A DNA stretch of 64,000 bases from BS750m-G4 sp964472195 (GCA_964472195.1 CAYYJH010000003.1:1-64000); one strand, 5' to 3'. Counted from the stretch's first letter, positions 35,255-45,394 are shown. The notes: generated by a model not told the origin, from the letters alone. Made by a program: numbers and translations.

Positions 35255-36520
35255 TTATTGCTTTCCCTTTATTACGTTTATATCGGTACTGTATTCAAAT
35301 ACTTCTAAGTCAAACCACTTTGCTGCTGCAAGAATATGATCAAATATATCTGCTTGAACATTTTCATATTCAAGCCAATCAACTGTTTTTGTAAAAGTGT
35401 AAATCTCAAGTGGTAAACCCGTTTCGGTCGGCTGAAGTTGCCTTACCATTAAAGTAAAATCTTTTTTTATATTCTCATTTTTTTTTAGATATGCTTCGAT
35501 ATACTTCCTAAAGACTCCAACATTTGTGAGCTTCCCTTCGTTAATTATATGTGTTTTATTTGCTTTTATATTCTTACTGTCTTCTTCGATCTCTGTCGTC
35601 TTTTTGATAATATAATCTTTAACTAATTCATTCTTTTTGTATTTATCAAGCATTTCCTTTGAACAAAATTTGATGTCCTTTATTTTTATATTTAGATATC
35701 TTTTAATTCTTCTGCCACCCGATTCAGACATTCCTCTCCAATTTTGGAAAGAGTCCGAGATAAGCGCATATGTTGGAACTGTAACAATCGTTTTGTCAAA
35801 GTTTTGAATTTTCACGCTGTTTAACGTGATTTTTAGAACATCACCGTCTGCACCATATTTACTCATTGTAATCCAATCACCAACTCTTAACATATCATTT
35901 GCAGAAAGCTGTATACTTGCAACAAAGCCCAGTATTATATCTTTAAAAACTAAAAGTAAAACAGCAGACATCGCACCGAATGCACTTATTAAGTATATTG
36001 GTGATTTATTTATGAAAACAGAAAGTACAAGTATTATTCCTAACAAATATACAATTATTTTTAGAAGCTGAAAATAGCTGTGCATTGGTTTATCACTTAA
36101 TGCAGGAGTTCTTTTTAAAACTATTTCTAACGAATTAAAGATTAAATTTATTGTCCTAACAATTATAAAAATGAAATAAATATCTGTTGCCTTTATTAAA
36201 ACAGAAATTATTGTAGGGAAGTCACTAAATACAAGCGGTATAAATAACCGAAGTATTATTACCGGAGCCAGGTGAGAAATTGAACCAAACACCTTTTCTT
36301 TTAAAAGAATATCGTCCCAATTTGATTTCGTTTTTTTTACAAACGTAGAAACTATTTTAATAATAATTCTTTTTGTGATCAGATAAACGACATAGCAAAT
36401 TATGAACAATAAGATTACATTTATTAGTAAAGAGACATATAAACTAATTTCTTCGGAAATACCTATATTAATCAACCAGTCTTTTAACCACTTATCAAAC
36501 AATGCATCGAAATATTCCAT
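35255..36520 (-). CDS. MscS-family mechanosensitive channel
   Basis: A 421-residue membrane protein with four to five N-terminal spans (about residues 20-45, 70-105, 150-170 and 175-200) and the MscS beta domain: FGAMSAVLLLVFKDIILGFVASIQLSANDMLRVGDWITM, followed by ITLNSVKIQNFDKTIVTVPTYALISDSFQNWRGM. The long cytoplasmic C-terminal domain ends with TFTKTVDWLEYENVQADIFDHILA, as in YbdG-type members. It relieves hypo-osmotic pressure. It is downstream of recN on the same strand (16 bases apart). Confidence 0.92.
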   Translation of the reverse strand: MEYFDALFDKWLKDWLINIGISEEISLYVSLLINVILLFIICYVVYLITKRIIIKIVSTFVKKTKSNWDDILLKEKVFGSISHLAPVIILRLFIPLVFSDFPTIISVLIKATDIYFIFIIVRTINLIFNSLEIVLKRTPALSDKPMHSYFQLLKIIVYLLGIILVLSVFINKSPIYLISAFGAMSAVLLLVFKDIILGFVASIQLSANDMLRVGDWITMSKYGADGDVLKITLNSVKIQNFDKTIVTVPTYALISDSFQNWRGMSESGGRRIKRYLNIKIKDIKFCSKEMLDKYKKNELVKDYIIKKTTEIEEDSKNIKANKTHIINEGKLTNVGVFRKYIEAYLKKNENIKKDFTLMVRQLQPTETGLPLEIYTFTKTVDWLEYENVQADIFDHILAAAKWFDLEVFEYSTDINVIKGKQ

Positions 36521-36536
36521 TGTAAATAATTTAAAT

Positions 36537-38261
36537 TTATTTATTTTTACTAATTAATTCTTTTGCACTCTTAGTGGATGCTTCCGTTATTTTTTCACCA
36601 CTTAATAATTTTGCAATCTCTGTTACTTTTTCCTGTTCTGTCAAATCTTTTATTTTTGCTATTGTTTCCTTTTTGTCCTCTTCTTTACTAACTCGAAAAT
36701 GTTTATCGCTCATTGCGGCAATTTGAGGGAGGTGTGTTATTGAAATTATTTGATGTGATTTTGATAATTGTTTTAGAACCTTACCTACCTTGTCCGCAAT
36801 TCTTCCACTTATTCCGGAATCTATTTCATCGAACACTAAAACCGGGACTTCATCCTTTCCTGTAACTGCTGCTTTGATAGCAAGCATTATTCTTGAAACC
36901 TCACCTCCTGAAGCAGTTTTTCGTAATGGGGTAAATTCAGCCCCTTTATTAATTTTGACCATAAATTCTACATCATCTATTCCGTCTTCATGTAATTGAA
37001 TGAATACATTCTTTTTTTTAATTGTATACATATTATCCTTATCAGATTCACATAATTTGTTTTCAATTTTAAAAGCAGCTGTTTCCAAACCTATTTCTTT
37101 AAAATACGAATTTACATTTTTTTCAAGTTGTTTAGAAAAACTATATCTGAGTGATGATATACGTGATGCTTTTTTATAAAGTTCATCTTTACTCGCTTTT
37201 ATTTTATTTTTGAGTTGTTCAATTTCATAATCATAATTTTCTGCATAATCTAATTCTGTTTGTAATTCTTTTGCTTTATCTATCAGCTCGGATTCAGATA
37301 AACTATATTTTTTTTTAATAAAATTAATACTTCCGAGTCTATCTCTGATTTTCTCAATTCTTACGTAATCAAAATTTATTGAATTGTTATAGTTATTTAA
37401 TGTATCTGTCATTTCTTTTATCGAAACATAAGATGATTCGAGGTCTTCAACTATATTGCTTATATCAGAATCATATTTAATAATTTTTTTTAATTCTTTT
37501 ACAACAGTTGAGAGAGCAACTATAATATTGTTATCCTTTTCATAAAGTATTTCCAAAGATTTATTAAGACACAAAGTAATATCTTCAGTGTTTTCTATTT
37601 TGTTAAGTTCCTTTTTTAGTTTTTCCTCCTCTCCCTCCTGAGGATTAATGTTATTAATTTCTTTTAGTTGAAATTCAATAAAATTTTTTTTCTCAATAAT
37701 ATTATCTTTCTTCTTTTCCAATTTTTCATAAATATCTATTAAATTTTTATATTCTTTAAAATTATTTTTATAATCTTTAAATAAGTTTTCATTACCAACA
37801 AAATTATCAAGAAGTTTTATGTGTGATTCTTTTATAAGAAGAGATTGATGTTCATTCTGAGAATGTATATCTATTATTAGATTACCAAAACTTTTCAATC
37901 GTGAAATTGTTACCGGTATATCATTTATGAAATTCCTGCTGATTCCCTTTTTTGATAGTTCTCTTCTTAGAATAACTATGTTCTGTAAAGAAAAACTTTC
38001 CGATAGAATATCATGTTTTTCTAAAAATGCTATAACATTATTATTATTCTCAAATCGAAACTGTCCTTCTATAATAAGTTTTTCATTATTATTTTTTATA
38101 ATAGAATAATCTGCTCTTTCACCTAATATTAAAGATAGAGCATCAAGAATTATCGTTTTCCCTGCTCCCGTTTCACCCGTCATTATATTTAGTCCTTTTG
38201 AAAATTCTAATTCAGCTTCTTTTATAATCAGGTAATTCTTTATTGAAAGTTTCTCTAACAC
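36537..38261 (-). CDS. recN: DNA repair protein RecN
   Basis: RecN is an SMC-like ATPase active in double-strand-break repair. This 574-residue copy has the N-terminal Walker A MTGETGAGKTIILDALSLILGERAD, a long coiled coil (about residues 150-380) and the C-terminal ASGGEVSRIMLAIK signature plus Walker B VLVFDEIDSGISG. Start is GTG at 38261. Length is typical. It follows dnaA on the same strand after 342 non-coding AT-rich bases, an unusual neighbour, since dnaN most often follows dnaA. Confidence 0.95.
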   Translation of the reverse strand: MLEKLSIKNYLIIKEAELEFSKGLNIMTGETGAGKTIILDALSLILGERADYSIIKNNNEKLIIEGQFRFENNNNVIAFLEKHDILSESFSLQNIVILRRELSKKGISRNFINDIPVTISRLKSFGNLIIDIHSQNEHQSLLIKESHIKLLDNFVGNENLFKDYKNNFKEYKNLIDIYEKLEKKKDNIIEKKNFIEFQLKEINNINPQEGEEEKLKKELNKIENTEDITLCLNKSLEILYEKDNNIIVALSTVVKELKKIIKYDSDISNIVEDLESSYVSIKEMTDTLNNYNNSINFDYVRIEKIRDRLGSINFIKKKYSLSESELIDKAKELQTELDYAENYDYEIEQLKNKIKASKDELYKKASRISSLRYSFSKQLEKNVNSYFKEIGLETAAFKIENKLCESDKDNMYTIKKKNVFIQLHEDGIDDVEFMVKINKGAEFTPLRKTASGGEVSRIMLAIKAAVTGKDEVPVLVFDEIDSGISGRIADKVGKVLKQLSKSHQIISITHLPQIAAMSDKHFRVSKEEDKKETIAKIKDLTEQEKVTEIAKLLSGEKITEASTKSAKELISKNK

Positions 38262-38603
38262 AATAAATTTTTAAACAATGTTCTTTATTAATATATAATA
38301 TAGTAAATCAGGATTAGAAATAGTATTGTTAGTTATGTTAATAATTAATGAGATAATTTAAAATTGTTATTTAATCTTCAGATTAATATAAAATAATTTG
38401 TAATAATTTGTTAATAAATATTAATAATAATTGATAGTATTAAACACTCCTAAATTAAAGTACAAATAATTTATTATTATTTGTTAGTCATCCCTGATTA
38501 TTAATATAATATTAAAAACATATAAACATTATATAATAAAAATCTCCAACTATTTTATATAGTCAGAGAAAAAAAGTTTTTTATTATAAAAGTTTAAATT
38601 ATT
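38262..38603. other. Very AT-rich intergenic region between dnaA and recN
   Basis: These 342 bases lie 3' of dnaA and are almost entirely A and T, with many TAAT/ATTA runs and a TTATTAACA-like motif on the minus strand (38409-38417). No coding frame or exact DnaA box is visible. It could be part of the origin (a DNA unwinding element) or simply spacer. Confidence 0.35.
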
Positions 38604-40169
38604 TTAAAGGTTCTTTATTTTTTCTTTTATCTCATAAATTTCAGTATACAAGGAATTATCCTTTTTAATTTGATTGCTTATGGTTTTGTGAGAATATAAA
38701 ACTGTTGCATGGTCTTTACCTCCAAAATTAAGACCTATTGATTCGAGTGTAAAGTTTGTCAACTCTTTAGCGAGATACATTGCTACTTGCCTGGCAAAAG
38801 CTATATCTTTTGTCCTCTTACGGGAAAGAATTTGGTTTTCAGAAAGGTTATAATAGTTAGCAACAGTATAAATTATGTTTTCAATAGAAACAATCTTTGA
38901 TTTTTTTACTTGACCAATAACACGGTTAATGACCTTTTCAGCAACCTCAAAGTTGATATCCCCATTATAAATGAATGTGCTCTCAGCAATCATTCCAATA
39001 ATACAACCCTCGATTGTTCGTATACTATCTTTTACATTTGTTGCAATGTAATGAATGACATCTTCTGATACTTCTATGTTAGATTCATAAAACTTCTTTT
39101 GTATTATTGCAACGCGCATTTCCCAGCTTGGTGGTTGAATATCTACAGTTATACCCCACTGGAAACGGGAGATTAGCCTTTCCTCAATGTCTTTAATTTT
39201 GTTTAATGGTTTATCACAGGAAAATATAATGTGTTTTTTATTGTTAAACAGTGTGTTAAATATTTGGTACATAAAATCCTGTGTACCGGGCTTACCCTCA
39301 AAGTTTTGAATGTCGTCTAATATCAGAACATCAAGCGATTTATAAAAGCTGTCTAACTTTTTAGTACCAACTTTATTTGATGAAAAACCTATTTTGTCCT
39401 TTGCGATGTTTGTAGTGAACTGGGTGGTGAAATCAGGAGCTGTAGTATAATAAATTTTTTTTTCTGGATACTTTCTAAGAATTTCGTTTCCAATTGCCTG
39501 CACCAAATGTGTTTTACCTAAGCCAACACCACCATAAACAAAAAATGGATTGTAAGTTTTACCAGGATTGTTTGTAATTGCATAAGCAGCGGCAACAGCT
39601 AATTCGTTGCTGTCACCTTTTACAAAGTTATCAAATGTATATTTTGAATATAGTTTGGAGGAGAATTGTTCTCGTTCTGTTACTCCTGTAAGCCTAATCT
39701 TATGTAAAGCATCCGGTGATTCCGAGATTTTATTTTCAAAGATTCGATATGGGTTGTCTAAAGTAATTATTTTTTTTTGATCCTCGGTCTTTGAATCTTC
39801 ATTTTTGGAACTATCAAAAAGACTTGTCTGGGCAATTTCATATTTGAGCTTTCCGCTATCACCTAAAAGACCGCTATCTAATATTTTCACGATTAGTTTG
39901 TTGTATCTTCTTTCTATCATTCCGTAGAAGTCTTCGCTGGGTACAAGAATTGTAAGAATGTTATCGACAAAGCTCTTTGGGGAAATGACAGAGAACCATG
40001 TTTTTATTTCGCTTTCTTTCAGGTTGTCAGTGAGTAATTCCAAGAACTTTTTCCATATCTCTTCTGCTTTGATATGGGTATCATCGTTATGACCTTGTTC
40101 TTGTTTTACACTTTGAGTAAATAAAGAATGATCATTGGTATTATCAGACTTAGTAGAGGTATCAGGCAC
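38604..40169 (-). CDS. dnaA: Chromosomal replication initiator protein DnaA
   Basis: DnaA binds DnaA boxes at oriC and opens the duplex. This 521-residue protein has domain I (EEIWKKFLELLTDNLKESEIKTWF), a long linker, the AAA+ domain (Walker A FVYGGVGLGKTHLVQAIG, Walker B VLILDDIQ, sensor SRFQWGITVDIQPPSWEMR) and domain IV with the DNA-binding signature GGKDHATVLYSHKTI. Domain III begins with TFDNFVKGDSNELA. Start is GTG at 40169. The linker (about residues 85-175) is long and acidic. dnaN is not adjacent; recN follows. Confidence 0.97.
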   Translation of the reverse strand: MPDTSTKSDNTNDHSLFTQSVKQEQGHNDDTHIKAEEIWKKFLELLTDNLKESEIKTWFSVISPKSFVDNILTILVPSEDFYGMIERRYNKLIVKILDSGLLGDSGKLKYEIAQTSLFDSSKNEDSKTEDQKKIITLDNPYRIFENKISESPDALHKIRLTGVTEREQFSSKLYSKYTFDNFVKGDSNELAVAAAYAITNNPGKTYNPFFVYGGVGLGKTHLVQAIGNEILRKYPEKKIYYTTAPDFTTQFTTNIAKDKIGFSSNKVGTKKLDSFYKSLDVLILDDIQNFEGKPGTQDFMYQIFNTLFNNKKHIIFSCDKPLNKIKDIEERLISRFQWGITVDIQPPSWEMRVAIIQKKFYESNIEVSEDVIHYIATNVKDSIRTIEGCIIGMIAESTFIYNGDINFEVAEKVINRVIGQVKKSKIVSIENIIYTVANYYNLSENQILSRKRTKDIAFARQVAMYLAKELTNFTLESIGLNFGGKDHATVLYSHKTISNQIKKDNSLYTEIYEIKEKIKNL

Positions 40170-40576
40170 GTTAAAAGAATTAAATATTTATTAACAAATG
40201 AAAGTTAGTTAAAAATTTACTTTAAGTGATTTACTTATTTTATTACTACGAAAAAGAGAAAATATTGTAAATATTGACAATGTAAGCTTTCTATAAGTAA
40301 TTATTAATTTGGGAAGTTAGAAGCAGAATAAAATATTGTTAACTTTTATCGTTAATAATTATTTTTGTAGTGTAAAATTGTATCAGACAATTAAACTAAT
40401 TTTAGAAGTTATTAACAATTTACTAACCGAAAATTTTATACTTAAACTTCTTTATAATATTAATCAAACTCATCTAAATAGTCAAGATTGAATTATGAAA
40501 AAAATAAAAAACATTAAAAATATAATGGCAAAATAATTTAATATAATTTCAATTATGCAATTGTTAAGTTTGATAA
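40170..40576. other. Divergent dnaA/alr intergenic region, candidate replication origin
   Basis: These 407 AT-rich bases separate dnaA (minus) from alr (plus). TTATTAACA occurs at 40188-40196 and again at 40409-40417; it differs from the relaxed DnaA box TTATNCACA at one position. No exact TTATCCACA is present. Such 9-mers are common by chance in DNA this AT-rich, so this is a candidate only, supported mainly by its place next to dnaA and the parS site 40 kb away. Confidence 0.3.
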
Positions 40577-41752
40577 ATGAAGAATAAAAATGATCATATT
40601 ATAAACGACACTTTTGCAGAAATCAATATTGCTTCCCTTAAAAAAAATTTTATTGCAATAAAAAAGAAAGCAGAAAAAATTGGGAAAAACAAAGAATGTT
40701 CAGTCAATGTATGCTCTATAGTGAAAGCGGATGGTTACGGTCACGGTATGCTAAGAATTTCCGAAGAACTTGTAAAGCTTGGAACAGATTACCTGGGAAC
40801 AGCAGACTATACAGAATCTTTTAAATTAAGAGATCATTTAAAAAAAAGAAAATTAAGAAGAGTTTCGATACTTTGCCTCGGAAACCTTTCCGAAAACAAA
40901 AAATACTTTGAAGATATTATATCTAAAAAAATTGAAGTAACAATATCCAATGTAAGGATTGCATCAATGTTAAATAATTTTGCACGAAGTGAAAATAAAA
41001 TAGTGAACGCACATATTCACGTTGATACCGGAATGAATAAAATAGGATTCAACGATAAGGAAATTTATGAAGCTGTTCGAAGATTAAAAAAGTTAGATCA
41101 TGTTAAGATAAAGGGTATATACTCCCACTATGCAACAAGCGAAATACCACAGGACTCATTTGCCCTGTTACAACTAAGAAATTTTAAGAATGTTATTTCA
41201 GAAATAGAAAGTAATCTTATAAGGTTTGAGTTGAAGCATATGGAAAATACCGGGGGTATTATAAATTACAGGGATGAATATTTTAATATGATAAGGCCGG
41301 GAATATCTTTGTATGGTTACTTTCCCGACGAAAAAGCAATTAATAAAAGTGTAGAATTGTTGCCTGTTATGACCCTCAAATCAAAAGTGAGTTTTATTAA
41401 AGAGGTTGAAAAAAATAAAAGCATATCTTATGGCAGAAAATATTTTACAAAACAAAAAACGTACATTGCCTCGGTTCCAATAGGTTATGGAGACGGCTAT
41501 TCAAGAATACTTAGCAATAAAGCAAAAGCGATGATAAATCATAAACTGTATGATATTGTTGGCTCGGTTTGTATGGACTGGATAATGATAGACCTTAAAG
41601 GTTCCCCAAGAGAAGTGAAGGTAAATGACGAAGTAATATTAATGGGACCAAAGTACCCGGCTTATAAGCTTGCAAATATTATGAAGACGATACCATATGA
41701 AATAACCTGTAACATATCTCAAAGAGTGCAAAGGGTATACGTTAAAGGATAA
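40577..41752 (+). CDS. alr: Alanine racemase
   Basis: This PLP enzyme interconverts L- and D-alanine for peptidoglycan. At 391 residues it has the PLP lysine in CSIVKADGYGHG, the HIHVDTGMNKIGF segment, IRPGISLYGYFP-type motif and the second-subunit residues in SYGRKYFT...VPIGYGDGYSR and GSVCMDWIMIDL. It heads a plus-strand series with the acidic protein, manC and the epimerase, though spacing to the next gene (42 bases) only suggests cotranscription. Confidence 0.95.
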   Translation: MKNKNDHIINDTFAEINIASLKKNFIAIKKKAEKIGKNKECSVNVCSIVKADGYGHGMLRISEELVKLGTDYLGTADYTESFKLRDHLKKRKLRRVSILCLGNLSENKKYFEDIISKKIEVTISNVRIASMLNNFARSENKIVNAHIHVDTGMNKIGFNDKEIYEAVRRLKKLDHVKIKGIYSHYATSEIPQDSFALLQLRNFKNVISEIESNLIRFELKHMENTGGIINYRDEYFNMIRPGISLYGYFPDEKAINKSVELLPVMTLKSKVSFIKEVEKNKSISYGRKYFTKQKTYIASVPIGYGDGYSRILSNKAKAMINHKLYDIVGSVCMDWIMIDLKGSPREVKVNDEVILMGPKYPAYKLANIMKTIPYEITCNISQRVQRVYVKG

Positions 41753-41794
41753 ACTTAATTTATAAGATTTACTGAAATTTATTTATTAAATAAA

Positions 41795-43597
41795 ATGGAG
41801 ATAAAAGAAACAAAAAACATTGAGTATTTTTCATTGTTGTTATCAAAAGTAAAACTCAGATTGTTTAAGAACGGGAGAACAGAAGTCCTGCCAGAGGTAA
41901 ATAGTTTTATAGATAAACTGATGGGTTCAAAAAATCTTTTAAAAGATATATATCTTATATCCCGCGTGGAAGGCTTAGAATCTCTTAGCTCCTATCTATT
42001 ATATGTTTTTAAAAAGGTTGAATCAGGAAGAGTGGATTTCGACAACCTAACCCAGAATCTTCAAATTGACGTAGTGTTTATTGAAAAAGAATTGAAAAAA
42101 TATTTTAAGACAGATAGGAAAATCGCAAAACTCACAGAAGAAAAAATTACGGAAAACAAAGAAGAACAGATTGACCAGAAACAAGAGGAAGCAACTATTA
42201 TAAGAAAAAACATAAGAGGGCTCATAGAAGAGAATCAATTCAAAGTGGGTGAACTAGACAACGAGTTAGTAACCGAAGAATTTAATGAATCTGATTTTAT
42301 AGAGTTAGTTGGACCCGATAGAACCGAAGATAAAAAAGATTACTTGGAATTTGCAAAAATTGATGACGAAAATAAGGAGGAGATAGTTTTTAATCTTCCA
42401 GACGACATTAAAGATATTTCCGAATTATTACAGGAGGAAGAAGATAAAATAGATCGGGAAAAGCAAAAGATAATTAATGTCGAAGCAGTAACAAAAAACA
42501 TAGAGGAAATTAAAGATGAAACAGAAATAGAGCCGGTATTTGAAGATTATAAAACAGATTTCGAAGAAGAAAACAAAGAGACGGAAAAAATTGATGAACC
42601 CGAAGAACTAACGGAAACCGAGGAATGTTCTAAAGAAACGATAGAAGGGAAAACGACGGAAGAAAAGCTTGAAATACAACAAAAAGAAATTGATAAACAC
42701 AGCGAAGAAGAAAAACAAATACCAAATGATACATACATAAAATACGAATCAGAATTAGTTTTAAAAAACAGTTTAATAAATAAGGATTTAGAAGAAGTCC
42801 TGAAATATCTTGAAGAAAACAGAGACGACAACGAGCAATTTGAGAACTTGTTAGTAAACATCTCCGAAAACATTTCACCAATGGTGGATTATTCCAGAAA
42901 GATGACGTTTGATGTTATAGCCAGTTTGTATGAAACAATTATGTTTTCATTTAGAAGTGCTGGGAGAAAAGAATTTGAGATTACTAAAGACTCTGTTTTT
43001 CTTTTCAGGGAAGCAATGAAACTGGTAGAAAGCTTAATACAGGGATATGATTACGAAGATTATGAAAAAATAATAACTGGTTTTGAAAAGGTTCGCAAGA
43101 ATATTATAGAAAACAGAAAGGAAAAAGAAAAACTTAGAAAAATTAAGGAGGAAAAAACAGAGCTTGAAAAAAGAATGAGTATAAAATATCAGGATGCACC
43201 ATCACGTGAACAATTAATTAAGCTTAAACATAACATATTAGAAGTGGAGAAAACTTTTAATTCACTTAAAGAAATTGAAGGAGATTACCAGACTTATGAA
43301 GCTTTGAGAAGACTGTCAGGTACATTTTCACACCTGAAAGAGATAGTTAATATATCGAATATTTTAAAGCTTGAACAAATGGCGAAATTATCAGAAGCAA
43401 ATTACATCTTTATTAAATTTCTTCAAAATTATCGCCTCAATCCTTTTGATAAAGAAATAAAAGAAATACTAAAATATATGGTTTATAATTTTAAATTAAT
43501 ATTCCTGGATAAACCAACCAGGGATCTTGATTTATTCATTTCATATCTTAACGATCCAGTAAAAATATTTGAACAAACTAAAAAACCAAAAACATAA
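41795..43597 (+). CDS. Large acidic protein with helical domains at both ends, function unknown
   Basis: A 600-residue, Glu- and Lys-rich soluble protein. The ends are helical (about residues 1-110 and 330-600). The middle (about 115-320) is highly acidic and probably disordered. The N-terminal (LISRVEGLESLSSYLLYVFKKVESGRVD) and C-terminal (RRLSGTFSHLKEIVNISNILKLEQMAK) helices resemble HPt phosphotransfer domains, but with no histidine at the phosphorylation position (Arg in place of His). I do not recognise the family. It may be a scaffold. It ends one base before manC begins. Confidence 0.6.
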   Translation: MEIKETKNIEYFSLLLSKVKLRLFKNGRTEVLPEVNSFIDKLMGSKNLLKDIYLISRVEGLESLSSYLLYVFKKVESGRVDFDNLTQNLQIDVVFIEKELKKYFKTDRKIAKLTEEKITENKEEQIDQKQEEATIIRKNIRGLIEENQFKVGELDNELVTEEFNESDFIELVGPDRTEDKKDYLEFAKIDDENKEEIVFNLPDDIKDISELLQEEEDKIDREKQKIINVEAVTKNIEEIKDETEIEPVFEDYKTDFEEENKETEKIDEPEELTETEECSKETIEGKTTEEKLEIQQKEIDKHSEEEKQIPNDTYIKYESELVLKNSLINKDLEEVLKYLEENRDDNEQFENLLVNISENISPMVDYSRKMTFDVIASLYETIMFSFRSAGRKEFEITKDSVFLFREAMKLVESLIQGYDYEDYEKIITGFEKVRKNIIENRKEKEKLRKIKEEKTELEKRMSIKYQDAPSREQLIKLKHNILEVEKTFNSLKEIEGDYQTYEALRRLSGTFSHLKEIVNISNILKLEQMAKLSEANYIFIKFLQNYRLNPFDKEIKEILKYMVYNFKLIFLDKPTRDLDLFISYLNDPVKIFEQTKKPKT

Positions 43598-43598
43598 T

Positions 43599-44708
43599 AT
43601 GAGTAACTATGTTGTAATAATGGCAGGGGGAGTGGGTACACGATTCTGGCCCAAGGGGACATCCAAACTCCCAAAACAATTTATGAAGATTGTTCACGAG
43701 TCAGACTCAATGATTCAACAGACGTTTAAAAGATTCGAGGGATTTATTGACGTAACTAAAATTTATGTGGTAACAAGTACAGACTATAAAAGCATGGTTA
43801 AAAAGCAGATTCCAAAGATTCCCGACGAAAATATTATATGTGAACCATTTGGCAGAAATACTGCTCCGTGTATAGGCTTGGCTTGTTTATTCATAAAGCA
43901 ATTTGATTCTAAGGGAAATGTTTTAGTCGTTCCCTCAGACCACATTATTAATGATTTGGCAGAGTTTCAAAGAGTTGTAAACTGTGGTTTAAAATATGTA
44001 AGTGATAACGGTGGAATAGTAACCCTGGGGATTAATCCGACCAAGCCCGAAACAGGATACGGATATATACAATACGACCTTGAACACATGAAAGATGTAA
44101 ACCTGCAATTGCTTAACGGAAAAGAGTTACATGAAAAAGTATTTAAAGTTAAAACATTCGCAGAAAAACCTAATTTGGAATTAGCAAAGGCATTTATTAA
44201 CAGTGGAGATTTTCTATGGAATAGCGGTATGTTTATTTTTAGGGTAGACACAATGATGGAAGAAATAAAAAATTTACTGCCGGATCTTTATACGCCCTTA
44301 GAAAAATTACAGGACAAATTGCTTTCGAATGAGTTTCCAAAATTACTTGAACTTGCTTATTCTCAAATAAAAGGAATATCAATTGACTATGGCATTATGG
44401 AGAAGACACCCCATGTTTCTACGATTAAAAGCAATTTTGGATGGAGTGATGTTGGTTCGTGGGATGAAATTTATAACTTGAAAGAGAAAGACGTACACGG
44501 AAATGTTTCGGAGGGGAAAACGGTCCTTGTTGATACAAAAAACTGCCTTATAATAAATGACCAGAGAATAACAGCAACAGTCGGAGTTGAAGACCTTCTC
44601 ATAATCGATACCGATAACGGCCTTTTGATTTGTAAAAAGGGTGAATCACAAAACGTGAAAGAAGTCGTTGATTATCTTAAAAGAAAAAGATTAGATCAAT
44701 ATCTGTAA
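43599..44708 (+). CDS. manC: Mannose-1-phosphate guanylyltransferase
   Basis: This enzyme makes GDP-mannose from mannose-1-phosphate and GTP. The pyrophosphorylase signature MAGGVGTRFWPKGTSKLPKQF is at the N-terminus, with VPSDHII, GINPTKPETGYGYI, FAEKPN, FLWNSGMFIFR and SNFGWSDVGSW following. I chose the ATG at 43599, one base after the preceding stop; a TTG further upstream would only overlap that gene. At 369 residues it is the short form without the phosphomannose isomerase domain. It is probably cotranscribed with the acidic protein gene. Confidence 0.93.
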   Translation: MSNYVVIMAGGVGTRFWPKGTSKLPKQFMKIVHESDSMIQQTFKRFEGFIDVTKIYVVTSTDYKSMVKKQIPKIPDENIICEPFGRNTAPCIGLACLFIKQFDSKGNVLVVPSDHIINDLAEFQRVVNCGLKYVSDNGGIVTLGINPTKPETGYGYIQYDLEHMKDVNLQLLNGKELHEKVFKVKTFAEKPNLELAKAFINSGDFLWNSGMFIFRVDTMMEEIKNLLPDLYTPLEKLQDKLLSNEFPKLLELAYSQIKGISIDYGIMEKTPHVSTIKSNFGWSDVGSWDEIYNLKEKDVHGNVSEGKTVLVDTKNCLIINDQRITATVGVEDLLIIDTDNGLLICKKGESQNVKEVVDYLKRKRLDQYL

Positions 44709-44755
44709 TTAGAAAAATGTATGACGTCACATTCGTAAGAAATTAATGAACAAAC

Positions 44756-45163
44756 ATGAGAATTAACCACATGGGAATAGCAGTTAGGTCTTTAGAAAAT
44801 TCTGTTCCCATTTTTGAGAAGATTTTTGGAGTAAAAGCTGGAAAAGCAGAGTATGTTTCCGAGCAGAAAGTAAACGTGAGAAAGATTAGCATAGAAAACT
44901 GTGACATAGAACTGCTCGAAGGAACAAGCCCGGACTCACCTATAACAAAGTTCGTTGAGAAAAAAGGAGAGGGGATACACCACTGCTCATTTGAGGTTTC
45001 AGATATAGTAGAATCCTTAAATAAACTTAAAAAAGAAGGAGTAAAACTGATTGATGAAACACCACGCATCGGCGCAGATGAAATGCTTATAGCTTTTCTT
45101 CACCCGAAGGCAACCGCAGGAGTGTTGATGGAGTTGACTCAGTTAAAGAGGGAGGAGAGTTAG
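44756..45163 (+). CDS. mce: Methylmalonyl-CoA epimerase
   Basis: This 135-residue VOC protein interconverts (R)- and (S)-methylmalonyl-CoA. Metal-ligand positions are kept: His5 (INHMGIAV), Glu in CDIELLEG, His in GEGIHHCSFEV and Glu in LMELTQ. It is a standard epimerase, unlike the divergent copy at 15165-15587. No mutase lies beside it. Confidence 0.92.
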   Translation: MRINHMGIAVRSLENSVPIFEKIFGVKAGKAEYVSEQKVNVRKISIENCDIELLEGTSPDSPITKFVEKKGEGIHHCSFEVSDIVESLNKLKKEGVKLIDETPRIGADEMLIAFLHPKATAGVLMELTQLKREES

Positions 45164-45233
45164 AAATCTCCGTATTCACCATAATTAATGTTTCTCTTTG
45201 GAGGAAGACCCTACACCTTAACAATTCAGTAAG

Positions 45234-45252
45234 ATTATTGATAATCATTAAT
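45234..45252. promoter_or_regulatory. Fur-box-like palindrome
   Basis: ATTATTGATAATCATTAAT is a 19-base palindrome with one mismatched pair and contains GATAATCATT, the 3' ten bases of the Fur consensus. It lies 143 bases upstream of the YchF-like gene. In AT-rich DNA it could be chance. Confidence 0.3.
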
Positions 45253-45394
45253 AAAACTTCTATCTTGCATGTATTTTTAAAAACTATAATAACTCACTTA
45301 ACAAAAATAAATTCGCAGGTAAATAAGTCGTTGGTAGCCTGGAGAAAAGGAAGGTTTTTGATAATGTTAAATAAAGAAAAAATATTTTTATTAA

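Noticed and set aside
40188..40417. TTATTAACA copies as true DnaA boxes
   Set aside because: They differ from the relaxed consensus TTATNCACA at one position, and such 9-mers are expected by chance in DNA this AT-rich. Recorded only as weak support for a candidate origin.
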